From JADFOJ01 sp041580235 (GTDB lineage: Bacteria > Planctomycetota > Phycisphaerae > Phycisphaerales > SM1A02), in the NCBI GenBank assembly GCA_041580235.1, contig JBFGEG010000010.1, positions 1-50,276 on the forward strand: 50,276 nucleotides of DNA. The letters are read 5' to 3'. Of this stretch, positions 1 to 8,793 are shown piece after piece (the first letter of the stretch is position 1; every line of letters starts with the position of its first letter). A model generated the notes under the pieces. That model was not told the DNA's origin and did no database searches. It was given only the letters and a program-made list of their open reading frames with translations. The position numbers and the translations under genes are program-made.

Positions 1-1
1 C

Positions 2-337
2 GCCGGCGTCGCGCGGCCGCGGAACGACCGCACCATCCGCCCGCCCATCCGCGACGGGGGCGGGGGGCGCCGCGGCGGAGACGTGGCCTCGCGCGGCACG
101 GACCGCTCCGGCGCCGGGGGCTCGGTCCCCGCGTCGCAGGACATCCCCGAACCGCTCTCCCGCGAGCAGATCGACGTCATGACCCTCGCCGAAGCCCAGG
201 AAGCCTACAGCCACCTCTCCCAGGCGCTGCAGCAGGCGCGTGTCGACGAGGATCTCCGCAAGCGGTTGTGGAAGGACTGGCGGATGGTGCGTGACCGGGT
301 CCGCGAGCTCAAGAAGACCGCGGAGGGCGCACCATGA
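2..337 (+). CDS. 5'-truncated hypothetical protein, secretion/pilus operon
   Basis: The frame is open to the left edge of the window and nearly every third codon position is G or C from base 2 onward, so I read this as the 3' end of a longer gene. A GTG at 83 is the only internal start giving an 84-residue protein. The visible part begins with a Gly/Arg-rich, probably disordered stretch, followed by a charged helical C-terminus (from LSREQIDVMTLAEAQ on). No catalytic motif is visible and I do not recognise the family. Its stop overlaps the ATG of the PilO/GspM-like gene (ATGA), so it belongs to the same operon as the secretin and is likely a component of that secretion or pilus apparatus (a PilN/GspL-like C-terminus is possible, but unproven). 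Confidence 0.6.
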   Translation, partial: AGVARPRNDRTIRPPIRDGGGGRRGGDVASRGTDRSGAGGSVPASQDIPEPLSREQIDVMTLAEAQEAYSHLSQALQQARVDEDLRKRLWKDWRMVRDRVRELKKTAEGAP

Positions 338-948
338 GCCGCTGGCAGCCCATGATCGACCGGTTCCGCCAGCTGCCCCGTGCGGCGCAGTGGGCGCTGG
401 CGGCGGTGGCGGCGACCGTGCTGTTCCTGCTGTGGAACGACCACATCATGCGGTTCACCGACGACTGGAACCGCAAGGCGGACCAGCTTCTGGCCAACCT
501 GAGTGAGGCGGCCGGCGGCGAGCAGCGGCTCAAGAACCTGCGGGCCCTTCAGGACAGCGTGCGGGCCGCGGGCACGGTCGAGATGCCCGGCGAAGAGTCC
601 GATGCCGAGAACGCCCTGAACGACGTCGTCAACGACGTGCTCAAGGGGTACGCCGTCAGCCGCGACAGCTTCAGCTATCGCGGCCCGGCCAAGCTCCCCC
701 GCGGCACGCTCTCGCGGGTGATCGCGCCGGGCCAGCAGGTGGAGCGGATCACCGGCGACCTGCGGTTCGACGCCTCGCCGGAGGATGCGCTGGCCATCAT
801 CGCCGAACTGGAGTCGAACCCCCACGTCGAAGCCATCAGCAACGTTCGGATCACCCGCCAGTCGGGGCCGCGCAAGGTCACCGTCGATCTGACCGTGGAC
901 GCGTGGATCGTCTCGGCCGAGCGGCGCTCGCGGATCGGGGGCGCGTAG
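334..948 (+). CDS. PilO/GspM-like inner-membrane assembly protein
   Basis: 204 residues. There is one N-terminal transmembrane helix (about residues 19-36), then a helical, probably coiled segment (about 40-95) and an alpha/beta C-terminal domain (about 115-195) containing FDASPEDALAIIAELE. A short cytoplasmic tail, one membrane helix, a coiled coil and a small ferredoxin-like periplasmic domain is the architecture of GspM/PilO platform proteins of type II secretion and type IV pilus machines. The call rests on that architecture and on the position three genes upstream-to-downstream of a secretin, not on strong motif identity. The start is ATG overlapping the preceding stop. A general type II secretion protein M-like assignment is equally acceptable. 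Confidence 0.6.
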   Translation: MSRWQPMIDRFRQLPRAAQWALAAVAATVLFLLWNDHIMRFTDDWNRKADQLLANLSEAAGGEQRLKNLRALQDSVRAAGTVEMPGEESDAENALNDVVNDVLKGYAVSRDSFSYRGPAKLPRGTLSRVIAPGQQVERITGDLRFDASPEDALAIIAELESNPHVEAISNVRITRQSGPRKVTVDLTVDAWIVSAERRSRIGGA

Positions 949-949
949 C

Positions 950-1543
950 GTGAAGAAGATCACGTTCAACACGCCTCTCATGTCGAGCATCGCGGCGCTG
1001 TCGATCGCCTTCATCGTGCTGGTGGCGCAGCTTCCCGCCCTGGTGGCGGCCGTGCTCACGCCGAGCCTGGAGGGGGACCCCACCGGCGAGCGGCTCGTGG
1101 AGTATCTCGAGAGGCACCACGAGGACGTTGCGGTCTACACGGCCCGGTTCAACGGCCGGTCGCTGTTCTTCAAGCCCAAGGCGCCGCCGCCTCCGCCGAA
1201 GGCGCGGGTCGTCGATCGAACACGAGAAGAAGAGCCGCCCCCACCCCCCCCGCCGTCCGGACCGCCCAAGAGCTACCCCGGACCCAGCATTCTGTTCGTG
1301 CTCGGCGACGAGGTGTGGTTCCACACCGGTCTCCGGCTGTCCGTCGGTGAGGAGCAGGACGGCGTCAAGGTCATCTCGTCGGACCCCCCGTGGACGGTCA
1401 GGCTGGGCCACTCCGGCGGCGAATACGACATCGAGCTGTTCAGGCGGCGGCACCCCGGTCTCGATGAGGATGCGCCGGCGAGCGGCAGCAGAAAGGGATA
1501 TCCGGGGTTGAAGATCGTCGAAGAGACAGCGAAGAGGCAGTAG
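950..1543 (+). CDS. PilP/GspC-like membrane-anchored protein
   Basis: 197 residues from a GTG one base after the preceding stop. A single membrane helix (about residues 15-36) is followed by a periplasmic region with a proline-rich linker (about 78-107, including runs of Pro) and a small beta-rich segment (about 110-165). Single-helix proteins with a proline-rich spacer and a small beta domain next to a secretin are typically GspC or PilP, which bridge the inner-membrane platform and the N0 domain of the secretin. That role is inferred from layout; sequence identity to the known HR/PilP domain is not obvious by eye. Confidence 0.5.
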   Translation: MKKITFNTPLMSSIAALSIAFIVLVAQLPALVAAVLTPSLEGDPTGERLVEYLERHHEDVAVYTARFNGRSLFFKPKAPPPPPKARVVDRTREEEPPPPPPPSGPPKSYPGPSILFVLGDEVWFHTGLRLSVGEEQDGVKVISSDPPWTVRLGHSGGEYDIELFRRRHPGLDEDAPASGSRKGYPGLKIVEETAKRQ

Positions 1544-1569
1544 CCATTAGCCATGAGCCATGAGCGATG
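1542..1569 (+). repeat. Tandem heptamer repeat before the secretin gene
   Basis: Four head-to-tail heptamers: AGCCATT, AGCCATG, AGCCATG, AGCGATG. The first begins inside the TAG stop of the upstream gene, and the array ends 13 bases before the secretin ATG. Each of the last three units supplies an ATG. The one at 1560 opens an 8-codon reading frame (MSDEEELE) whose TGA overlaps the secretin start as ATGA. Confidence 0.8.
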
Positions 1570-1582
1570 AGGAAGAACTGGA

Positions 1583-4216
1583 ATGAAAGCGCCCCATGAT
1601 TTTCGAGCGATGACTTTGGTAGCGATGGCGAGTGTCGCGCTGGGTGGGGCTGCGGCTGCGCAGGATGGGCGGCCGACGCCCAGGCCCGCCACCCCGGCCA
1701 GCCAGGTCGTTGAGGAGGCCGTCCCGGAGGCGGCAATGCTCATCGACCTCGAGCCCATCCGGGTCACCGCGCCCGGCCGGCGCGGCGGCAACGGCGACAA
1801 GGTCGTGCTCGTCTTCGACGACGTCTCGGTGGAGGACACGATTCCCTTCATCGTGGAGACGACGGGCAAGGTGGTGATGCCGGTCAACATCACGACGCTC
1901 AAGGCCAAGAAGGTCACCCTGGTCAACGACCGGCCCATTGACCGCATGGAGGCCCTTGACCTGCTCGTCCAGGCTTTTCGACTCAACGACATCGGCGTGA
2001 TCGAGTACGAGGACCGGATCATCATCGCGCTGCTCAGCGAGATGCCTCGCTACAACCCGCCGGTGTACGGCCCGGGCGTGGACATCACCCAGTGGCGGGT
2101 CCAGGGCACCATTATCACCAAGATCTTCGCGGTCGAGAACACCGACGCCGCCAACATCGCCGAGCAGGTGGGCGATCCGCTGCCCGATCATGCGTCGATC
2201 GCCGTGGACCCCAACTCCAACCAGATCATCGTGACCGGCGACGTGGCACTGTGCCAGCGGATCGGCAAGCTCATCGAGGAGCTCGACCGAAACTACGTGC
2301 AGGTCAAGACCCAGACGTTCCGCCTCGCCCACGCCGACGCCAACGAGATCGCCCAGAACATTCTCGACCTGTTCGAGGACACCGGCACCGGAGCGAGCGT
2401 GCAACGCACCGGCCAGCCCGCACGCTCGCAGCAGCGTATGACGCCGGAGCAGCGACGGCGGGCCCGCCAGGCGGGTCAGTCGACGGTCACGGCCACAAGC
2501 GGCCCCGGCCCTTCCGCCGAGCTGCGTATCACCGTCAACGTGCAGCAGAACTCCGTGACCGTCAGCGGCGAGCCGACGGTCGTCGACGACATCGGCGATC
2601 TGATCGCCGACGAGTGGGATCAGCCGCGGCCGGAGGCCACCAAGAAGGTCTACCACCTGCAGTACACCGATCCGATCAAGATGCGTGACATGCTCACCGA
2701 GCTGCTGGGCGGGGCGACGGGCGGCATCGGCGGAGCAGCGCGACGCGGCGCGCGAGCGGGGCAGGCCGCCGGCGGGGCAGGCCGCTCGGACGTGGCCGAG
2801 GCCATCGGCGGGATTTACCAGATCCAGGCGTACCCGGACTCCAACAGCCTCGTGGTCATCTGCAAGACCAAGGAGAGCTTTCAGTTCCTTGACTCGCTGA
2901 TCGCCGAGCTCGATCAGCCCGTATACCCCGGCATCCCCATCGTGGTGGAGCTCAAGCACGCCGACGCCGAGGAGGTCGCCGACCAGGTCAACGCGATCTT
3001 CGCTCCGGCCGGTGCGCGGGTCGACCTGCAGCGTCGAGAGCGCGGTCTTGCCGGTGTGGACATCGGCGGGGGCGTGGCCGACACGGGCGGCGGCGCCGCC
3101 GGGCCTGCCCGCGAAGGCGGCGAAGGGGGGTCGATCACCTTCCCGTGGCAGCAGGGACGCCAGGGCGCCGACGAGCAGACGCCGGAGTCGCCGCTGATCG
3201 GCAAGATCCGCGTGGTGCCCATCCACCGGCAGAACGCGGTCATGATCCTCGCCGCCCCGGAGTATCGCGAGGCGGTGCGTGACATCGTCATCAATCAGCT
3301 CGACAAGCCCGGCCGGCAGGTGCTCATCGCGGCCATCATCGCCGAGGTCGAGCTCTCCGACGAGCTCGCCCTGGGGCTGCGTCTCAGCAACAGCGACGCG
3401 ATCCTGGGCGGTGTGCCCATCGACAACCGGCTCGGGGCCAGTGGCAGCTTCAGCGGCACCATCAGCGACATCTTCGGCGGCCTCTTCGACGCGCCCGGGG
3501 GCACGTTCGACGTCGGCCCCAATGCCGTCAACGTCGTGCTGCAGGCCCTGGCCCAGAAGACCAAGATCCGCATTCTCCAGGAGCCGGCCGTGTTCACCGC
3601 GGACAACCAGGAGGCCAGCTTCTTCGAGGGCCAGGACGTGCCGGTGATGGTCAACACGCAGCTGACCCCCGAGGGCACGCTCAACAACACGACCGAGTAC
3701 CAGGCGGTCGGCATCGGGCTCAACGTCCGTCCGCGTATCACCACCTACGGGGACGTGGACATGGAGATCAACCTCGAGATCTCCAACATCGACATCGCCG
3801 CGTCTGCCGTCTCCGGTGCGGACTCCCCCACCTTCGACCGCCGCGAGACGACGACCGAGATCATCGTCAAGGACGGCCAGACCATCGTGATCTCCGGCAT
3901 CCTGCGTGACCAGGAGTCGAAGGTGAAACGCAAGGTCCCCCTGCTGGGCGACATCCCCATCCTCGGCGCGTTGTTCACCTCCGTCGAGGATCAGAACACG
4001 CGGACCGAGCTGCTCGCGTTCATCACGCCGTTTGTCGTGGAGAACCCGGAAGAGAACAACGCGAACTTCAACCAGGAGGCGCGGCAGCGACTCATGGACC
4101 TGAGCAAGCCGCTCAAGGATCAGGACGTCCAGCCGATCGATCGCGACGAGGTGGAGTCGCGGCTGCTGATGGAGCGCTACAAGAGGTACTTTGACCGCGA
4201 GCGGATCGGGGAGTGA
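1583..4216 (+). CDS. gspD: Type II secretion/type IV pilus secretin
   Basis: 877-residue outer-membrane secretin forming the exit pore for folded substrates or a pilus. Signal peptide about 1-26 (cleavage after AAAAQ). N0-like domain about 73-154. Then four N1-type ring modules, each ending in a D-x-P-like boundary: about 174-236, 240-347, 352-446 and 450-575. The secretin beta-barrel domain spans about 578-825 and contains ILQEPAVFTADNQEASF, the VGIGLNVRP strand and the terminal VPLLGDIPILGALF signature. Gly/Ala/Arg-rich linkers interrupt the modules at about 265-310, 375-405 and 485-535. It is longer than a typical GspD (about 650-700 residues) because of the extra module and linkers. The start is ATG with GAGGAAG upstream. 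It is the core of the local operon. A PilQ-type pilus role cannot be excluded. Confidence 0.92.
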   Translation: MKAPHDFRAMTLVAMASVALGGAAAAQDGRPTPRPATPASQVVEEAVPEAAMLIDLEPIRVTAPGRRGGNGDKVVLVFDDVSVEDTIPFIVETTGKVVMPVNITTLKAKKVTLVNDRPIDRMEALDLLVQAFRLNDIGVIEYEDRIIIALLSEMPRYNPPVYGPGVDITQWRVQGTIITKIFAVENTDAANIAEQVGDPLPDHASIAVDPNSNQIIVTGDVALCQRIGKLIEELDRNYVQVKTQTFRLAHADANEIAQNILDLFEDTGTGASVQRTGQPARSQQRMTPEQRRRARQAGQSTVTATSGPGPSAELRITVNVQQNSVTVSGEPTVVDDIGDLIADEWDQPRPEATKKVYHLQYTDPIKMRDMLTELLGGATGGIGGAARRGARAGQAAGGAGRSDVAEAIGGIYQIQAYPDSNSLVVICKTKESFQFLDSLIAELDQPVYPGIPIVVELKHADAEEVADQVNAIFAPAGARVDLQRRERGLAGVDIGGGVADTGGGAAGPAREGGEGGSITFPWQQGRQGADEQTPESPLIGKIRVVPIHRQNAVMILAAPEYREAVRDIVINQLDKPGRQVLIAAIIAEVELSDELALGLRLSNSDAILGGVPIDNRLGASGSFSGTISDIFGGLFDAPGGTFDVGPNAVNVVLQALAQKTKIRILQEPAVFTADNQEASFFEGQDVPVMVNTQLTPEGTLNNTTEYQAVGIGLNVRPRITTYGDVDMEINLEISNIDIAASAVSGADSPTFDRRETTTEIIVKDGQTIVISGILRDQESKVKRKVPLLGDIPILGALFTSVEDQNTRTELLAFITPFVVENPEENNANFNQEARQRLMDLSKPLKDQDVQPIDRDEVESRLLMERYKRYFDRERIGE

Positions 4217-5370
4217 TCCGCGTCGACGCGAGGCTCGGTGCGGTTGCGGCGGCCGTGACGCTCGCCGCGACCGGCTGCGTGACCGAGGGTGACTGGACGA
4301 CGGTCGCCCCCACCCGAACCACGTTCGTGGCGACCACGGGCACGAGGCCGCTGGACTACGGCGCCGGGATCCTGCCCCTGGGCAGCGTTCCCTACGACAA
4401 CCGGTCGCTGCCGCTGGTGAGCCCCGACGGCCGGCTCGTGGCCACGCAGGCGGGCGAGCCGCCCGACTGGGACACGGTCATCGCCGCGGGCACGAGCTCC
4501 GTACCGCTGACACACGTCGAGATCCACAGCCTCGACCGCACGCTTGGCCGCACCCGATGGCAGTGGGCGACGGAGACGGCACTGCTGCTGGGCCGCGCCG
4601 GTGACGAGAAGCGATTCCTCGTGGAGTCGGAGCGCGGCGACGGTGCGCGGTGGATCGGGGCTGTGAGCTGGTTCGGAGGCGCGATCGACTGGCTCGTGGC
4701 CGACGAGCACGTCAACGCCTTCGCCTGCATGGACCCCGACGGGCGTCTGGCGTGGTCTCGCCGCGCGCCGGATGCCCAGCACTTTGACCTGGTGATTCGC
4801 GACGGCGACACCGAGTGGACCGTCGGCGCACAGGGCGGCGACTGGCTGGTGCCGACCTGGAGCGGCCGGCGGGGCGGCCTCTTCGCGATCCGGCTCATCG
4901 ACGGCACGCTCCAGGCCACGTACATGAACGCGTCGACCCCCGGCACGACCCGCGCGACGCTGCAGCGGATGACCATCGCGACCGAGATGAGCCGCTACGA
5001 CGCCTACCAGACCATGGCCAGCCAGGCCCTGATCACCGGCGTCGCCGCCGACGACCCCGTGTCGCTGATCTTCTGGCATCCGACGGCGGGGCGGATCGCG
5101 TTGTGGCGGCCGCTGCTGTCGCCGGCGGCGCCCCTGCTGCTGGAGGAGCACTCCATCGCCGCCGTCGCCGACCCCACCGGCCACGTGCTCGTGGCCACGG
5201 ATGCCGTTCTGAGCCTCCAGAGCCTCGACGACCTCTCCGAGCGACGCCCGCTGGTGCCGGGCACCTACGTCCCCCGCCCCGTGAACGTCCCCGGCTGGCC
5301 CTACGTCCTGCTGTCGCCCGGCACCGACCGCATCGGCCTCGTGGCCCTGCGTCTGCTTCCCCTGGAGTAA
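4213..5370 (+). CDS. Lipoprotein of unknown function, possible beta-propeller
   Basis: 385 residues, starting at a GTG that overlaps the secretin stop (GTGA), so it is translationally coupled to it. The N-terminus is hydrophobic and ends in TLAATGC, with Cys22 a likely lipidation site. The rest is rich in short beta strands of the form PDGRLVATQ, DPDGRLAWSRR and DPTGHVLVATD, spaced about 60-100 residues apart, which suggests a WD40/PD40-like beta-propeller. It is too long for a classical secretin pilotin, but outer-membrane location and coupling to the secretin make an accessory role in its assembly or substrate handling possible. No catalytic motif seen. Confidence 0.6.
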   Translation: MIRVDARLGAVAAAVTLAATGCVTEGDWTTVAPTRTTFVATTGTRPLDYGAGILPLGSVPYDNRSLPLVSPDGRLVATQAGEPPDWDTVIAAGTSSVPLTHVEIHSLDRTLGRTRWQWATETALLLGRAGDEKRFLVESERGDGARWIGAVSWFGGAIDWLVADEHVNAFACMDPDGRLAWSRRAPDAQHFDLVIRDGDTEWTVGAQGGDWLVPTWSGRRGGLFAIRLIDGTLQATYMNASTPGTTRATLQRMTIATEMSRYDAYQTMASQALITGVAADDPVSLIFWHPTAGRIALWRPLLSPAAPLLLEEHSIAAVADPTGHVLVATDAVLSLQSLDDLSERRPLVPGTYVPRPVNVPGWPYVLLSPGTDRIGLVALRLLPLE

Positions 5371-5393
5371 GGTGCCCCGTCGGTGACACGGGC

Positions 5394-6755
5394 GTGGCTC
5401 AGACGCTGACCAATATCCTTTCCGCGGTCTCCGATTTCGTGTGGGGCCCGTTCCTGCTGATTCCGCTGCTGCTGGTGACGGGCCTGTTTCTCACGATCCG
5501 TCTCCGCGGCATCCAGATCACCCAGCTCGGGCGGGCGCTGGCCCTGATCGCGCGCCGCGAGCCGGCCGCCGAGGGCGACATCTCGCACTTTCAGGCCCTC
5601 ATGACGGCGTTGTCGGCCACGGTGGGCACCGGCAACATCGTGGGCGTGGCCACGGCGATCGCCGCGGGCGGGCCGGGCGCCATGTTCTGGATGTGGGTCA
5701 CCGGGCTGGTGGGGATGGCCACCAAGTTCTCCGAGGCAATCCTCTCGGTGAAGTATCGGGTGACGGACCGGCGGGGCGAGCAGACGGGCGGCCCGATGTA
5801 CTACCTGTCCCGCGGCATCGCATGGCGGCCGATGGGACGGGGGCTGGGGTTTCTGTTTGCGCTCTTTGCGGCCATCGCCGCGTTCGGCATCGGCAACATG
5901 GTGCAGTCGAACTCCATGGCGGGCGCGCTCGATGAGTCGTTCGGCATCCCGGACTGGGTCACGGGGCTTGTCGTCGCGGTGGCCCTGGCCGCGGTGATCC
6001 TCGGCGGGATCAAGTCGATCGGCCGGTTCACGGGTGTGTTCGTGCCGGTCATGATCGTGCTGTATCTCGTCAGCGGCACCGCGGTGCTCCTCGTCAACGC
6101 CGAGCGTCTGCCGGCGGCGGTGGCTCAGGTCTTCTCCGAGGCGTTCACCGGTACTGCGGCGGCCGGCGGCTTTCTGGGAGCGGGGCTCGCCCAGGCCATG
6201 CGTCACGGCGTCGCCCGGGGCATCTTCTCCAACGAGTCGGGCCTGGGATCGGCGGGCATCGCCGCCGCTGCGGCCAGGACCCGCGAGCCGGCCCGGCAGG
6301 CGCTGGTGTCGATGACCCAGACGTTCATCGACACCATCGTGGTGTGCTCGTTCACCGGCCTTGCCATCGTCTCCACCGGCGCGTGGCAGTCCGGTCTGGA
6401 CGGCGCGCCCCTGACGCAGCACGCCTTCGAGCTGTCTCTTCCCGGCTCGTGGGGTCCCAACGTGGTGGCCGTGTGCCTGGTGCTGTTCGCCTTCTCGACG
6501 ATCCTCGGCTGGTGCTACTACGGCGAGCGAAGCGTCGAGTTTCTGCTGGGCGAGCGCTCGGTGGTGCCGTACCGGCTGCTGTTTGTCGGGGTCGCGTACT
6601 TCGGGGCCGTGCGCAGCCTCGATTTCGTCTGGAAGTTCGCCGACGTGATGAACGGCCTGATGGCGCTGCCCAACCTCGTCGGGCTGCTGCTGCTCAGCGG
6701 CGTCATCGTCGCCGAGACGCGGTCGTTTCTGGCGCGACGGGACGCTGTGCCATGA
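5394..6755 (+). CDS. AGCS-family sodium:alanine/glycine symporter
   Basis: 453-residue polytopic membrane transporter importing small neutral amino acids with sodium. The family signature GGPGAMFWMW is at about residues 89-99, preceded by the conserved GTGNIVGVATAIAAGGPG segment. Later family landmarks include NESGLGSAGIAAAAA and TQTFIDTIVVCSFTGL. About 10-11 membrane helices are evident. I chose the GTG at 5394 because it gives a family-sized N-terminus (VWGPFLLIPLLLVTG starts about 15 residues in). The open frame extends far upstream but only as a shadow of the preceding lipoprotein gene. It may be co-transcribed with the secretion operon (23-base gap) but is functionally separate. Confidence 0.93.
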   Translation: MAQTLTNILSAVSDFVWGPFLLIPLLLVTGLFLTIRLRGIQITQLGRALALIARREPAAEGDISHFQALMTALSATVGTGNIVGVATAIAAGGPGAMFWMWVTGLVGMATKFSEAILSVKYRVTDRRGEQTGGPMYYLSRGIAWRPMGRGLGFLFALFAAIAAFGIGNMVQSNSMAGALDESFGIPDWVTGLVVAVALAAVILGGIKSIGRFTGVFVPVMIVLYLVSGTAVLLVNAERLPAAVAQVFSEAFTGTAAAGGFLGAGLAQAMRHGVARGIFSNESGLGSAGIAAAAARTREPARQALVSMTQTFIDTIVVCSFTGLAIVSTGAWQSGLDGAPLTQHAFELSLPGSWGPNVVAVCLVLFAFSTILGWCYYGERSVEFLLGERSVVPYRLLFVGVAYFGAVRSLDFVWKFADVMNGLMALPNLVGLLLLSGVIVAETRSFLARRDAVP

Positions 6756-6790
6756 TCGAGCGTGAGGTCGAGCCGTCGCTGATGCACCCG

Positions 6791-6827
6791 GGCCCGGCCG
6801 CCGTCGGGCCGGAGGGGCGCCGCCCCT
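6791..6827. terminator. Possible two-way terminator between convergent genes
   Basis: Two adjacent GC-rich hairpins lie where the AGCS gene and the OPT gene converge: GGCCCG/CGGGCC (6791-6796 with 6805-6810) and AGGGGC/GCCCCT around a 3-base loop (6813-6818 with 6822-6827). Neither is followed by a T run, so intrinsic termination is uncertain. Confidence 0.35.
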
Positions 6828-8793
6828 ACCTGCCGCGGGCGACCCGATAGAGGGCGAACATGACCAGGGCCATCAGGATGACGCCGGGCCAGACCGAGGG
6901 CAGAAAGTCGAACCTGGATCCGATGTCCATCGGGTTCTCGCCCTTGAAGATCACGATGGGGATCGCCAGCAGAATGCCGATGAGCGCCTCTCCGGTGATC
7001 AGGCCCGCGGCAAAGAGCAGGCCCGTGCGCATCGACGAGTCACGGACCTCGATCAGACTCGACTGCAGCTCGCCCTCGGCCTCGGCGCTGATTCTCCGCA
7101 TGTGCCAGCGGTGCGCAGCGAGCGAGATCAGCCCGCCGAAGAGAATCGGCGTGGAGAGCTCCAGCGGCAGATAGATCCCGACGGCCACCGCGAGGACCGG
7201 CGTGCGGAAGACGCTTCCGCGTTTCTCGAGCACCAGGTCCAGAATGATGATTGCCACGGCCAGGAAGGCGCCGATCGCGACCATGTTCTTCGGGAGGCCG
7301 CCCTCGAAGACGCCCGCCGCGACCGACGCCATGAGCGTCGCCTGCGGCGCGGCCAGGGCCGGCCGGTCGGGGCTCACCGGGTCGACGATGCCATAGGCGT
7401 TGAGCAGCAGCGAGAGGATCGGCGCCACGACGAAGGCGGCGCTGATCACCCCGATCATCTGCATGATCTGCTGCTTGCGTGGGGTGGCGCCGAGGAGCTG
7501 TCCCGCCTTGAGGTCCTGCATGTTGTCGCCGCCGATCGCGCACGCGCAGCAGACGACGGCGCCGATCAGGATCGCCGCCGCCGGTCCCGTGGTGCTGTCG
7601 GTTCCCAGCCACAGCAGCAGCAGTGCTGACGTCAGGAGTGTTGCGATGGTCACGCCGGAGATCGGGTTGTTCGATGAGCCGACGAGACCCGCCATGTATG
7701 AGGCGACCGCGGAGAACAGGAAGCCGGCGACGAGCATCGCGCCGGCCATGAACAGCGACACTCCCGTGTTGCCCGTGGCCTTGTGAAAGACGAAAAACAG
7801 CGGCACGACGCAGATGATCAGGGCCAGGCCCACCCACTGCATGGGCGTGTCCAGGTGGGTGCGCTGCGGCGGCGCGCCGCCGAGCTGCATCTCGCGGTAG
7901 GCGTTGAGGCCCGAGCTGATCCCCTTGACCAGGCTCTTCCACAGACGCAGCAGCGCCCACAGCCCGCCCACGAGCATCGCCCCCACGCCCAGGTAGCGGG
8001 TCTGCGTGCTCCAGATCTCCCACGCGTAGTCGAAGGCCGTGGTGTCGGCCGGCCACTCGCTGTTGGCCGCGTAGATGGGGACGGCCACCAGCCAGTTCAG
8101 GGCGCCGCCGAGAAAGACGAGCACCGCGATGTTGATCCCGACGATGTACCCGACGGCCACCAGCGCCGGCAGCAGGTTGGAGCCGAAGTAGGCGATTGAC
8201 GTGCCCACCTGCCGCGCGCCCTCGATCGTCTGGGTCCAGAGCCCCAGGCCCCCCTCGCCGAACTTGAAGAGCGCCCCGATGACGCCGCCGGCGGCCAGGG
8301 ACTTCACGCCCGCGCCCCCCTTGTCGCCGACCTTGAGCACCTCGGCCGTGGCCACGCCCTCGGGGAACTTCAGAGGGCTGTCGACCACCAGGGCACGACG
8401 CAAGGGAATCGTGAACAGCACGCCGATCACGCCGCCCAGGGCGGCAATGGTCGTCGTCTGCCAGTAGTTGAAGTCCGTCCAGACCCTCAGGATGATCAGC
8501 GCCGGAAACGTGAAGATGACGCCGGCGGCGAGGCTCTCGCCCGCCGACGCCGCCGTCTGGACGATGTTGTTCTCCAGGATGTTCGACCAGCGGAACATCC
8601 GCAGGACGGCCATGGAGATGACGGCGGCGGGGATCGACGCCGAGACGGTCATGCCCGCCAGCAGCCCCAGGTACGAGTTGGCCCCCGCCAGCAGAATCGA
8701 GAGCAGCACGCCCAGCAGGACGGCCTTGACGGTGATCTCGGGCAGGCTCGTGGAGGCCGGGATGTACGGCTCGACGGGGCGAATCTCGCTCAT
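6826..8793 (-). CDS. OPT-family oligopeptide transporter
   Basis: 655-residue polytopic inner-membrane transporter. Hallmarks of the oligopeptide transporter (OPT/YSL) family are visible: NSYLGLLAGMTVSASIP near residue 43, the GSSNNPISGVTIATLL segment in the middle, and CACAIGGDNMQDLKAGQLLGATP later on. About 15-16 hydrophobic helices are present. Family members import peptides or metal-chelate complexes; the substrate here cannot be read from sequence. The ATG overlaps the stop of the upstream thioredoxin-domain gene (ATGA), so the two are translationally coupled. That pairing is unusual and may mean they serve a shared process. An extended frame to 8988 is only overlap with the upstream gene. 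Confidence 0.92.
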   Translation of the reverse strand: MSEIRPVEPYIPASTSLPEITVKAVLLGVLLSILLAGANSYLGLLAGMTVSASIPAAVISMAVLRMFRWSNILENNIVQTAASAGESLAAGVIFTFPALIILRVWTDFNYWQTTTIAALGGVIGVLFTIPLRRALVVDSPLKFPEGVATAEVLKVGDKGGAGVKSLAAGGVIGALFKFGEGGLGLWTQTIEGARQVGTSIAYFGSNLLPALVAVGYIVGINIAVLVFLGGALNWLVAVPIYAANSEWPADTTAFDYAWEIWSTQTRYLGVGAMLVGGLWALLRLWKSLVKGISSGLNAYREMQLGGAPPQRTHLDTPMQWVGLALIICVVPLFFVFHKATGNTGVSLFMAGAMLVAGFLFSAVASYMAGLVGSSNNPISGVTIATLLTSALLLLWLGTDSTTGPAAAILIGAVVCCACAIGGDNMQDLKAGQLLGATPRKQQIMQMIGVISAAFVVAPILSLLLNAYGIVDPVSPDRPALAAPQATLMASVAAGVFEGGLPKNMVAIGAFLAVAIIILDLVLEKRGSVFRTPVLAVAVGIYLPLELSTPILFGGLISLAAHRWHMRRISAEAEGELQSSLIEVRDSSMRTGLLFAAGLITGEALIGILLAIPIVIFKGENPMDIGSRFDFLPSVWPGVILMALVMFALYRVARGR

